From NCBI GenBank assembly GCA_009667805.1, contig CM019065.1:156479322-156543321 (forward strand): a DNA stretch of 64,000 nt, in the 5' to 3' direction. Source of the DNA: Leptobrachium leishanense. Its lineage: Eukaryota > Chordata > Amphibia > Anura > Megophryidae. Made by a program: the position numbers and the translations under genes. The notes under the pieces were generated by a model that ran no database searches, was not told the DNA's origin, and saw only the letters and a program-made list of their open reading frames with translations. Of the stretch, positions 23,775 through 34,621 are shown in pieces. Position 1 is the stretch's first letter, and every line of letters begins with the position of its first letter.

Positions 23775-24479
23775 AGATGTGGAGCTCTGTGATATGCTGA
23801 TACACATTGCACATTACTGTGAGTTTTATTGCTGTGGAGCTCTGTGATATGTTCATACACGGCGCACATTACTGTGAGTTTTATTGCTGTGTTATGTCCT
23901 TTTTTGTTTTGGAAGGGAGCGAAAAGCTGTTAGAGGTTAAGGAAGTTTACAGGGGGGGGGCCCATCTTGAGGTTTAGTAAGGGGCCCCATCATTTCTGAT
24001 GGCTGCCCTGAACATAGTATGATACTATGTTTCACTTTCAGGAGTCAGGACCATGGCAAAGGCTCCCGGAGCTGTCCATGGTTCTGACACAATATATACA
24101 ATCCATTGCTGAACGCTGACGGACTGTGAGAAAATAATACAGCTGCGTGCGTTCAGCAAAGAAAAAAACACACCTCGTTATTACATTTAATATAAATTAT
24201 GAAACCTTAAAATCAACCCAAATAAATAAATAAATAAAATGGCTTATTTCTGCAAATGAAAATAATAAACGGTTTAAGAAATATTTAATAAAAACGCAAA
24301 TATTTTTTTACAATGAAACCAATGGGATTATTTTGGTACCGGCTGGTGTTTTTATTATAGTATACCAGCTGTATTTTTTTTGAGGTAATGTAAGCCATGA
24401 ACGTGTCCATCTAGCAAGGAAGCAACGTATGTTAGTCTTGTTCAAATCCACGTGTACGCTTCACTTCTCTTTTCTTGTA
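23775..24479. other. Non-coding with two inverted units of the 26.7-kb array
   Basis: Two ~58-bp units (GTGAGTTTTATTGCTGTG, CTCTGTGATATG) at 23778-23892 are the reverse complement of the array at 26650-27125. After that nothing is recognised. Confidence 0.6.
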
Positions 24480-24620
24480 GGATTCATATGCTGCATTAAT
24501 TATTCTGCAGAGAGGTGTTTCTACCCAGCAGTGTGTGGACTGGATTTATATGCTGCATTAATTATGCTGCAGAGAGGTGCTTCCCAGCATCCATGTGTGG
24601 ATTCATATGCTGCATTAAAA
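24480..24620 (-). repeat. Inverted units of the 51-bp satellite
   Basis: GGATTCATATGCTGCATTAATT and two related units are reverse complements of the 20074-20477 units, spaced irregularly. They form the right-hand counterpart of that array. Confidence 0.8.
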
Positions 24621-25020
24621 TTATTTTTGGATCTTTTGGTTCCATTTTAGATCATTTCGTTCCGTTTTTTTTTTCTGTTTCAGATAATTTGGTTCCATTT
24701 ATTTTCTTTCCGTTTTAAATCATTTTGATCTGTTTTTTTTTTCGTTTCAGATCAATTGGTTCTGTTTTTTTTTTGTTCCAGATCATTTCGTACTGAATTT
24801 TATTCGCTTTTGATAGTTTTGTTCCATTTTTTCAGCAATTCGTATAATTTTCATTCCGTTTTTTTTTTCGTTTCGGATCCATTCCGAATCAATTTTGTTT
24901 GTTTCGTAACATCGATTCAAAATTTTGCATCGATCCGAAAATTCAGACGGACGATATCTCGTTTTCAGAAATGCTCCCGAAATACGAAAATGGTGGTTTT
25001 CATCTGAATTTGGATTAGGG
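24621..25020. repeat. Right arm of inverted structure; TTCGTTCC-rich
   Basis: Short T-rich units with TTTCGTTCCG and TTTCAGATCA recur, and the end mirrors 19290-19330. No gene. Confidence 0.5.
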
Positions 25021-25700
25021 ATGAAACAAATTGCGCATATCATTATTATATGTGTACGTCATGCCCTGCCAGAATGCTATAACAAAATTTTTTAAAAAAA
25101 TGTGAATTTCCAATCATCTACAGCGTGTAAAATTATTTTTTTTCACATTTTATAGTCCGAGCCTTTGCTGTTATATATTCTATGGGATGCGCTTGTTAAA
25201 AAAATTAGTAATGGGAACTAGTTACTTTATTTTTCTGAGCAAATAAGCGATTTTAGCTGAAACTTAAAAAAAGTGTTAGTGCAGCATCATTGTTCACATT
25301 TTAGTTGAAATGTGAACAATAGTGCTGCATTAATAAATTTAAAAAAAGAAGTTTATATAAGTTTTTTTACTTGTAACGTGGTCATGTTTTCAATGATATG
25401 AAACATGACCCTCTAGCTGTCAGTGATTGGGAGAAATGGGGGTCCAAAGAACCCCCCTATCTACACCATAGGGATTTCGAACTCCCTGGGCAGCTATGGG
25501 TTGATTCCCCAACGGATGTCATCATGCATGGGCACGATGACGTCGGTGGGTGGGGGAGGCCCCGGAGGCTGGTGCACATCCAACATGTCAGCCACCTCTG
25601 GGTGAAGTCCCCGATTCAGCGCCGATTGGCACTGGATCGCGGACCGGTACCTAATGGGTTAAAAAAAGGCATCGCTGGAAAAGTCAGACTGTGACCTTGG
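25021..25700 (+). mobile_element. Hairpin-chain element, copy B (partial)
   Basis: The AT-rich part (25040-25345) matches copy E at 57030-57365, including TGTTCACATTTTAGTTGAAATGTGAACA. The hairpin part (25405-25690) is the reverse complement of copy A's order. Both termini are lost. Confidence 0.6.
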
Positions 25701-26019
25701 AAGATCTTTTAAGCTCCCTGTCATATCTCATTCAGCTGCCATCTCTTATCTAAACATTCCCACCTTTGCCTCCTTAACTGGCACACATTGTAGATTAAAT
25801 AAACAAGAGCCATAAAGCAAAACTTTTGGTAAATGTAGCATCATGGGAAAAATCCAGAAGCTGGAACCCAGAGATAAAAAAATTTACTTTGAAGTAATTG
25901 CATGTAAAAAGGAAAAATAAAACAAACAAAGACAAAAACAGCAATATGTGTTTAATAAGGTGGTTTTAATTGCAATGCACAAGTAATCTAGTTACAACTT
26001 ATGTAAGTAGTAGTGTCCT
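25701..26019. mobile_element. Right-hand fragment of the Kolobok-like element seen at 54.4 kb
   Basis: CTTTTAAGCTCCCTGTC, GGTAAATGTAGCATCATGG and the end GTAGTGTCC before TTAA (26020-26023) match, in the same order, 54700-54850 joined to 61490-61654. Confidence 0.6.
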
Positions 26020-26301
26020 TTAAACTATTTCAGAACAATCTTTGTGCAAAATTTCTATTTATTTTTTGTCCCTCAAGCGGCCTAAGCCTGCGGCTTCTAA
26101 ACCAGAAAAGTCACCCGGCTGCATCCCAGGGGAGAATTCACAGTCCCAATATAGAGGCGCCAGTGAAGATGGAAGAGAGCCTATATGAAATTTTGTTCTG
26201 GCCAGTGCTTTTTTTCTGGAAAAATAGGTGGGGGTACTCTCATGACCAGGGAAAAACTGATTATTATGACTATTTTTCGTGTCCTAATAAATACTCCTCT
26301 A

Positions 26302-26405
26302 TTAACCCTTTAAGGACAGAGGCAATTTTACACGTTCGGAACACTTCTAAAAGTAGAATTACGGTTATTCGCCTGTTCAACCATAATTTACCTCTTTCAT
26401 ATTAA
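26302..26405 (+). mobile_element. Hairpin-chain family end, copy C fragment
   Basis: TTAACCCTTTAAGGAC followed by sequence like copy E's first 100 bp. A matching inverted end (GAAGGGGTTAA) is at 27524-27534, so a decayed element may span 26302-27534 and contain the array between them. Confidence 0.45.
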
Positions 26406-26649
26406 GTGCACCCAGGGGCGTACCTCAAGATGCTGCCAAGATGCCATTGTCATTTGTACTTTGTGCAGTGCAGGCAGCAGATAATGTGGTGTTTCTATGA
26501 GCATACCAGCCTTTTGGATGCAGGGCAAGGGGTCAACGCCGGACTGCGACAAGGACAGACGCAGAATTTTACGCACAGCAGCCTGTTTAAAGACAAATAC
26601 ATGCATTTACACACACAGCCATACGTTCACATACTTAACCATATATCCC

Positions 26650-27125
26650 CTACACCTCAGGGGTACAGCAATAAAACTCACAGTAATGTGTGCTGTATAT
26701 GAGCATATCACAGAGCTCCACAGCAATAAAACTCACAGTAATGTGTGGTGTGTGTGTGTGTGAGCGTATCACAGAATCCACAGCAATAAAACTCCCAGTA
26801 ATGCGTGGTGTGTGAGTATATCACAGAATCCACAGCAATAAAACTCCCAGTAATGTGTGTGTGTGTGAGCGTATCACAGAATCCACAGCAATAAAACTCC
26901 CAGTAATGTGCGGTTTGTGTGTGAGCATATCACAGAATCCTCAGCAATAAAACTCCCAGCAATGTGTGTGTGTGAGCGTATCACAGAATCCACAGCAATA
27001 AAACTCTCAGGAATGGGTGGTGTGTGTGAGTGTATCATAGAATCCACAGCAATAAAACTCCCAGTGTAGTGTGTCTGTGTGAGCGTATCACAGAATCCAC
27101 AGCAATAAAACTCCCAGTAATGTGT
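26650..27125 (+). repeat. ~58-bp tandem array with TG microsatellite core
   Basis: Units read GTATCACAGAATCCACAGC, then AATAAAACTCCCAGTAATG, then a variable (TG)n. About eight units are present. Confidence 0.9.
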
Positions 27126-28011
27126 GTATAAACATTTTAAATATGCTAATTAAAAATATTTAAATATATAAAAGTTGCCCCCTCTCCTGCTTACCTTATA
27201 TTTTTTGCAGGGAGGGGGTTGAATACATATCATTGGTGGTCCAGTGGCAGAGAAGGGGGGGTCGAGGAGGGTGAACATGGCTGGCATGGATAGCCGCCGG
27301 GACCCTTTACCGGTGGCGGCAACCTTTGCATTCCTGGCGGCTGTGGGGTGCTGCAATGCGATCTGTGCTTAGTGCAGATCGCTGATGACATGTCAATGAA
27401 ACGGGTTTGTAATGCCCCCTAGTTTTCAACCATCAAATTTCTATTTTTAAGTTCTAACTTTGCTTCCCCTGTCTCAAATAAATGTTATGATAAAAACGTT
27501 TTCAACAAAAATCACTTGGTAGTGAAGGGGTTAAAGACATAATATAATTTGCAGTTAAGGCCCATGCATTGAAAATGTCTCTGCCCTTTTCACCAACCCA
27601 CGGTATAATGTAACTACATTTGTCATCTTCACCCTTATTTTTCAGGGGTCCGCTGAACATGAGATCTGCATGTTGTCTGAACCTCAGCCACACTTCAGAT
27701 TAGACTTGTGCACCGATTTTTTTTTCGGTTCGATTTGGTTCGGTTCGTTCGGATTTTGTAAGTTTTCGTTTCGGCTCGTTTCGGCCGATTTCCGTTTCGG
27801 TTCGTTTTTCGTATCGACTTTTTTTCGTGATTTCGGAAATTTTCGTGTTTTTCGGAACATCTATTCTCCTCGTTTCAAAGTTTCTATTCGTTTTAACGTA
27901 AACTAATGCAGGAATCTGCTAAAATGGGGAAGCTACAAGGAAACCTGCAGGAACAGATTTTGCCCGTTAGCATCCCCATTTTAGCATTCACTATGTAATT
28001 TAGGTCGTGAT
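27126..28011. other. Non-coding stretch with repeat fragments
   Basis: TTCGGTTCG-rich sequence at 27700-27880 and a CTAAAATGGGGAAGC/CATCCCCATTTTAGC foldback at 27915-27990 are visible. No gene. Confidence 0.45.
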
Positions 28012-28016
28012 GTCAT

Positions 28017-28578
28017 TGTCACGTACCTCCGGCGCCCAGTAGCCTCCTCCATGCTGCTCGCTTGCCGAGCACCAGATAAAATGCACGCAGGTGCCGATCA
28101 CGTGATGCCCGAAGGGGTGGGGGCTCATTAGGAAAGCGCACGGTCTGGTATATAAGCCCTTCAGTTAGCCCAGACCAGCGCGCTGTTGTGTTCTCACACT
28201 CCCACAGTGCTCCCAAGTGTTCCGAAATATATATTGATTGTGCATGATCTTTTGGCTTTGGAAAACGACTACTCTTGTGTATAGACCTCTGGCTTTCAGA
28301 AATCAACCATTCTTGTGTTTCTGACCCCTGGCTGTGGCAAACGATTACTCTTCTGTTTATACCTCTGTATCTAGCGATCTACTACTTCTGTTTTTTGGTC
28401 ATCTGGATCCCCAGTAATGTATACAGATATCTGGCGTCTGTTTGCTAACACATATATAAGCTCTTGTCTCAGTCTGTTCTCTACTTAGTAACTATAGCCG
28501 ACCACTACAAGTATCGGAATATTAGGGTAACCCTGCATACAGGGATCATATACATATATCCATAGGGAATCCGTGACA
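28017..28578 (+). mobile_element. Solo LTR (562 bp) with 5-bp TSD
   Basis: It begins TGTCACG, ends CGTGACA, and is flanked by identical GTCAT (28012-28016, 28579-28583). A TATA box (GGTATATAAGCC) is at about 28147-28158, followed by AGCCCAGACCAG-type initiator sequence. The termini match the LTR at 748-1408 but the bodies differ. It has no internal region, so it is a solo LTR. Confidence 0.88.
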
Positions 28579-28710
28579 GTCATCAGCCAATCGCAAGTCA
28601 AGATTCAGACAGCAGAGCGTATTAACACCCAGCACCACTGCAAAGACAGATGGAAATGGGGGTTTAATCTTCCTCATTATACTGTACAGCCCAGTTTAGA
28701 GATATATCTT

Positions 28711-29127
28711 TTATTTAGCCTGTTTGTCAGTTCTAGACATGTTCTCCTCATGACTAGAAAGGTCAGTATTAGAAATAGCCTCTATTGTTTCAATCACAAC
28801 ATTGGTGAAGGTTTCAATGTTGGGATAGCCTTTAATAGATGGAGTGAATGCGCTCTTTAGGGTGCATCTGTGGACCGAGGGGGGGGGGTCAGTCTCATTT
28901 TCTTCTAAGAGAGATACCAAATCTTCAATTGCAGAAAGCTCACGTTCAGTCAAGTCCATCTCATTGGCTTTTTTCCGCCTTAGATTGAGATTGTGTTTAT
29001 GCAATGCCAGCTTCCTTGCAAAGAGATTTATATCCTTGGCCCACTCAAATTTATTCAGACCTGGAGAAGGAACAAAGGAAAGCCCTTTCCGTAGTAGTGC
29101 AATTTGTAAGTGTCGTAAGCATTGCAT
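28711..29127 (-). pseudogene. Penelope-like element, N-terminal region
   Basis: The 138-residue minus-strand frame contains LLRKGLSFVPSPGLNKFEW, AKDINLFARKLALHKHN and a region of paired acidic residues. This resembles the region upstream of the RT in Penelope-like retroelements (family pattern GLSFVPT...NLFARKL). No RT palm motif follows on this strand, so only the N-terminal part is present. It is head-to-head with the + strand GIY-YIG part beginning just after 29130. Recognition is by motif, without alignment. Confidence 0.6.
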
Positions 29128-29261
29128 ATAAATTCATTACACCACCCTCAGCCCAATTTCGTGACACAACGAATTCTGTCGCATTTACGGTAAAAGAGGG
29201 ATACACATGTAATACATCAGGGGTGGTCTATCCCCTCATATGTTCATGTGGCAAACTCTTA

Positions 29262-31394
29262 CAGGGTAATTCAAAGAGAATCGAAAAGTCACCGCACATT
29301 CGGTGATTTTTCGTTCTCTTCAATTCGGTTCGCCGATCCCATTTCGGCGACCCTACGGTGTATTCAGCAAGCACCACAGGGTCCCCGAATTGCAGGGAAA
29401 AGCTGCCAAAAACCCACCGAAAACTAACCGCAAAACCCGACGAATGCACGCCGAAAACCCACAAAAACATCTGGATTAACTCACCAAAAACCACGGAAAA
29501 ACCCGAGCAGGAGCCGATCACATGCAGCGAAGCCGCTGGAAAAAGCCGACACCACAGACGAATGCAGTGAATAAATTAGCAAATGTTTGCTTGAATGTTT
29601 GAAAAATGAAACGCTGTTTGCAAAGAAACTACTGAGCGAATATGTCTGAAATTTACATATGAGGTCCAATGAATGATAATAAAAAGGGCTGTTACAGAAA
29701 AAATAAGTAAAGTTAGAAAAAAAAATCGGACTTTTTAACCACTTCCATGCGGAGGACGCGCTCAGCGCGTCCTCCACATGGCTCCTGCTGTGCGGAGGAT
29801 GCGCTGAGCGCGTCCTCCCTTTGGGGTCAGCGTTCGGCCGGGTTCCGGCCGATCGCTGGCCCCCCCGGTGCGGGCTGACATCCTCGATGTCAGCCCAGCA
29901 TCCGGAACAGCCGCTGATGAAATTAGGTGCCATCGCGGCGGCGCGATGACACCTAATTCAGGCGCCCCCCCGCATGTGCGGAGGAGGCACCTGAAAGGGA
30001 GGGGGGGAGGTCCTTCGGACCTCTCTCCCTCCCGATCGGCGGCGTTGCGGGGGTTAACCCAGGCACCATTTGGAAGGGCACAGCCTGCCCTTCCAAATGG
30101 TGCCTGGCATTAACCCCTGGGGAGCTGGATCGCGAGAATCGGCGCTGAAAAGCGCCGGTTCGTGATCCTTTCCCGGAGCTGGCCGACATCTTGGATGTCG
30201 GCCAAGCCTCCGGGAACTACCCCTGAGGACTGGCGTCATCGTGCATAGCACGATGACGCCAGTCCTAGAGTTAACCCCTAACTGCCACCAACGGTGGAGA
30301 TAGGCAGTTCCAATGAACTCCCTATCTCCCGATCCGTGGCAGCTAGGGGTTAAAGTTTGGTATGGTTGGATCGGCCAGAGCATGGCCGTTCCAACGATAC
30401 CAAACACTACAGTGAAAAAAGTTTTAAAAAAAAAAAAAATTAAAAATAAAAATATATTTAAAAAAAAATTATAAAAAAATAAATAAACATTTTTTTTTCT
30501 TTTTTTTGGTTCGTTAATGCAGCAATATTGTTCCCATTTCAATTATAATGTGAACAATGATGCTGCACTAACGATTTTTGTATGCGGTGCGTTTGTTAAA
30601 AATAGTGTCATTTTCCCCAAAAAAAAATGTAACGAGACCCCATCTCTAATTTTTTTAACAAGCGCACCCCATACAAAATATAACCGCAATTGCTCGCATG
30701 TTAAAATGTGAAAAAAAACCACTTTACACATTGTAAATTATTGAAAATACATATTTTATTGCATTTTTTGTTATAATATACAGACAGGTCATAATGTATA
30801 CATATAATAATGACATATTATGAATCTACCGAGTCTGACGGAAAGAACGATATATAATATGTCTGGGTCATATACTAAAATAAGCCTTCAAAACACGTTT
30901 AAACATGATGAGCAAAACCGGTAAAAATGACCTCAGCACAGAGGTGTGAAAAGCCTCAGCAGCGAAAGGGTTAAAGAAAAAAAAAAATCAAGAAAAATGC
31001 TTAAAATATCCTAAAAAAATCTGTAAATAAAGAAACTCTTTACTGCAGAATTTTATAATCAACGGTTTATTAGATATTGGTTTAAAACGGGAATATTTTT
31101 AACATTGAAGCCTATGGGATTCGCCTGAATAAATCTGCCGCATGAAACCACCGAATGGCAGGGCATTTCGGGAACCTTTCGCTGCTGGTTTTTGTTCTCT
31201 GAATAGCCGAAGCAGTGCTTTTTTATGGGGATTTCACTGCCCTCGAACAGGCACCGTATGTGCAGGCAATTCGCCAGGATTTGGCGAATTGCCTGCTCTC
31301 TGGATAGCCGAATGGCCAAGAAAGGTAACCGAACGCTGATTTTCAGCGTTCGGTTACCTTTCTCCAGCCATTCGGATCTCTTTGAATTACCCTG
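29262..31394. mobile_element. Mariner-type MITE, interrupted by copy D
   Basis: CAGGGTAATTCAAAGAGA and its reverse complement are flanked by TA (29260-29261, 31395-31396). Without the 1232-bp insert at 29739-30970 it would be about 900 bp, the same as the complete copy at 10135-11009. Confidence 0.85.
29739..30970 (-). mobile_element. Hairpin-chain TTAA element, copy D (best preserved)
   Basis: Exact TTAA on both sides (29735-29738, 30971-30974). From 29750 to about 30410 the sequence is a series of at least ten adjacent hairpins. Examples are GAGGACGCGCT/AGCGCGTCCTC (29751-29778), GGGCTGACATC/GATGTCAGCCC (29873-29895), GCACCATTTGGAAGGGCA/TGCCCTTCCAAATGGTGC (30063-30106), TGGCCGACATC/GATGTCGGCCA (30180-30204) and ACTGGCGTCATCGTGC/GCACGATGACGCCAGT (30230-30266). 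The remainder is AT-rich and shared with copies A, B and E. There is no transposase. Confidence 0.75.
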
Positions 31395-31680
31395 TATGTG
31401 AACAAGACGATACGCAAGCTTAAAACAAGAATTATGGAGCACGTGAGATCAGTGCGATACCCAAGAGAAACTCCGGTATCCAGACCTTTCAGAGTTCACC
31501 GTGAGAATTTTGTCTGAGGAAATACGGTTAATGATAATTGAAAAAGTCACCTTAGGGGACCAAGGAGGTGATCTGGACAGGCGATTACAGCAAAGAGAAA
31601 CCTATTGGATCTTTAAACTTAAGACTTTTTTGCCATATGGCCCCAATGGAAGGTTTACTTATACTCCCTTCTTACATTAA

Positions 31681-32106
31681 GGCTAGGGTCAGACTAACGC
31701 ATTTTTCGCGTTGTCCGTGAAAAAGTGCGTTCGAACGAATGGACTTATTTTTTCACGGAATACGCGATAGCGGTCATACGATGCGCAGTTTCATCCGTGA
31801 TTTTGTACGGATCATCAATAAAACACTTTTTGGGTCTGGACGTTATGTTGGCCGGACATTAGCAGCGTCTGACGTCTCCTAATCACGCACACATGCCGCT
31901 AGCGGACGCAGCGCACTCTGTACGTCAGTACTAGTGGTTTCACGTTCTCGAAAAAATGCGTTTGTTTGCCGCCTGCGTTGCGCGGCCGCACTTTTGTGCG
32001 ACCGTACTTCGTATATTGGCCGTCATTGCCCGGCATCTGCTGCTAGCACGGCCGTGATTATGTGTGGCTGCACGCGCGTTCGCACTGCCTCAGTCTGACC
32101 CTAGCC
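31681..32106. mobile_element. Harbinger-like MITE (GGCTAGGGTCAGAC), 426 bp
   Basis: A 15-bp perfect TIR (GGCTAGGGTCAGACT) is flanked by TAA on both sides (31678-31680, 32107-32109). A three-base TWA target duplication is typical of PIF/Harbinger. The interior is CpG-rich with inverted segments. It lies immediately after the Penelope stop codon. Relatives: 50590-51026, 51615-51923, 52284-54338. Confidence 0.7.
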
Positions 32107-32109
32107 TAA

Positions 32110-32801
32110 GAGTATCTTTCATCACAGACTTGAATGTATATCACCACCGTGATAATATGACTTATGAATAACCTAGCAGTGCTACACTGCTATCAGCAGC
32201 ACTGATGAGGTGAGAGGTGCCCAATAACAAATCTTTTTAACTATGTGGGACCTTATTTTATAGCAGATACTGGGTGAACTGGGCATCAGGGGTTAACGCT
32301 TACACACCACGCACTTTCTTTATAGGACCCAGGTTCTCTACCAGTGAGACATACATATGGTGCCAAAAACGACCATGCCTTCCTTTATTAGGGGCATCCA
32401 ATGATAGGCATTATGGTTACATACATAGTAACACTGGCCTCACACTTGCTTTTAAATCCCACATCACAGGGTTAATTCACAGCCCAGTACCATAAATTAC
32501 CTAAGGCCTCCTCCCAAACCCAGCCCCCATTGGGAGGAGCCTTATGATGAGATTTCAACCTCTGTTACTATAAAACCTCTCAAGCCAGGTGGGCAGTTCT
32601 GCTGTATCTTCACAGACACTATACTTATCACTCGAAGTACACTCCTGAGAACGCCACTCTGTAGGTGAAATGCGTACAGTGATGAGTGATTTTTAAATCT
32701 CTTTTTTTGATTTTGGTCTCCTATGGCAAGTGTTACTTTAAGAGAGGACTGATCTGAAGCGCTTCTAGTCACTATGTTTCCATGTATATGTCCAGTTCAG
32801 G
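32110..32801. other. Probable Penelope-like 3' region, non-coding
   Basis: Continues from the GIY-YIG part after the MITE. At 32645-32676 CCTGAGAACGCCACTC...GGTGAAATGCGT resembles the CTGANGA...GAAA core seen in Penelope-associated hammerhead motifs, though degenerate. It ends at the 9-bp duplication CAGTTCAGG (32793-32801). Confidence 0.4.
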
Positions 32802-32939
32802 ACGAGGCTGAAGTTAGTTTCTTATTCGGCCAGTTACTTATTCGTGGAAGTTGGTTTCTGATTCGGTTGAATTCTAAGTATGTAAAATTTCAATAAAAAC
32901 CTGATTTTAGATGGTAAATTGCCATTGTGCCAATGATTT

Positions 32940-33959
32940 TAACATGGATTCATATAGAGGTGGATGCCCTCTACCAAACAATGTCAAATTTAGCCTGGCC
33001 CAACTGCCATTTGGGCAGAAAAATCAATGCCAACTGTGCCAAGGGTGTTGATTTTTACCATTTTGAATAAGTAACTGATGTTTTCAAAGGGTTAATTGCC
33101 ATTGGGCCACTGAATTTAACATGGATTTATATAGAGGTGAATGTCCTCTATCAAACACAATTGTCTTCAGCCTGGCCCAATGGCAAGTTTGCCTCGTAAA
33201 CCGTGCCAACTGTGCCATGGGTGCTGATTTTTACCATTTTGAATAAGTAACTGATGTTTTCAAAGGGTTAATTGCCATTGGGCCACTGAATTCAACATGG
33301 ATTTATATAGAGGTGGATGCCCTCTATGTTGAATTCAGTGGCCCAATGGCAATTAACCCTTTGAAAACATCAGTTACTTATTCAAAATGGTAAAAATCAG
33401 CACCCATGGCACAGTTGGCACGGTTTACGAGGCAAACTTGCCATTGGGCCAGGCTGAAGACAATTGTGTTTGATAGAGGACATTCACCTCTATATAAATC
33501 CATGTTGAATTCAGTGGCCCAATGGCAATTAACCCTTTGAAATCATCAGTTACTTATTCAAAATAGTAAAAATCAACACCCTTGGCACAGTTGGCACTGT
33601 TTACGTGGCAAACTTGCCATTGGACCAGGCTGAAGACAATTGTGTTTGATAGAGGGCATCCACCTCTATATAAATCTATCAAACACAATTGTCTTCAGCC
33701 TGGTCCAATGGCAAGTTTGCCACGTAAACAGTGCCAACTGTGCCAAGGGTGTTGATTTTTACTATTTTGAATAAGTAACTGATGATTTCAAAGGGTTAAT
33801 TGCCATTGGGCCACTGAATTCAACATGGATTTATATAGAGGTGGATGTCCTCCATCAAACACAATAGTCTTCAGCCTGGCTCAATGGCAAGTGTGCCACA
33901 AAAACAGTGCCAACTATGCCATGGGTGCTGATTTTTACTGTTTTGAATGAGTAACTGAT
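32940..33959. repeat. Left-arm ~177-bp tandem units with an internal inversion
   Basis: Units contain GAATAAGTAACTGATG, GGGTTAATTGCCATTGGGCC, ATATAGAGGTGGATG and GCCTGGCCCAATGGC. Direction flips at about 33326 (forward to reverse) and again at about 33676 (reverse to forward), so roughly 350 bp of the arm are inverted. Confidence 0.9.
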
Positions 33960-34621
33960 GTTTTTAATGGGGTTGCACCGATACGATACTAGTATCGGTA
34001 TCAGTGCCGATACCGGGTACTGCAGAAGTACATGGTACTCGTGCAGTGCCCCCAATATTTCACCCGATACCGGAAGCCAGCATTGAGCCGACTTGCCGGC
34101 ATCCGAGGGGCTGGGGCGGCTTTCTGAATGCTCTATCAGCATTCGGACAGGCCCTGCAGCTGCTCTCCGTGATCATACTTACCTTCCTGAGTGACGCCGG
34201 TAAAGCTTACGCACGTGCGCTCATTGGAAGGCCCCCAGCCGCGATCTCCAGGGACTCCCACGTGATCGAGGCTGGGGGCCTTCCAACGAGCGCACGCGCA
34301 AAGACCTTGTCGGCGTTGCTCAGGAAGGTAAGTATGAACGCGGAGAGCAGCTGCAGGGCCTGTCCGAATGCCGATAGAGCATTCGGACAGCCGCCTGGAG
34401 CTCTCCGTTCATACTTACCATCCTGAGCGACGCCGGTAAAGTTTCACGTGGGTGATCGCGGCTGGGGGCCTTCCAACGACCGCACGCGCGGAAACTTTAC
34501 CGGCGTCGCTCAGGATGGTAAGTATGAATGGAGAGCTCCAGGTGCCTGTCCGAATGCCGATGGAGCATTCGGACAGTCGCCCTATGTCCGGTCTGGGGTC
34601 TGTGTGTGTGTGTATGTGTAA

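Larger units (their letters stand above)
29130..31680 (+). pseudogene. Penelope-like GIY-YIG endonuclease, split by a MITE
   Basis: The first part (about 29146-29261) encodes FTVKEGYTCNTSGVVYPLIC and CSCGKL, a typical run-up to the GIY-YIG core. The second part (31395-31680) encodes TIRKLKTRIMEHVRSVR, PVSRPFRVH and, after frame disruptions, QRETYWIFKLKTFLPYGPNG to a stop near 31678. The arginine of the R-x-x-x-H/R region and the catalytic glutamate of the RE-x-x-WI region are visible. The mariner MITE at 29262-31394 separates the halves. In intact Penelope elements this domain nicks target DNA. Here it is inactive. Confidence 0.65.
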
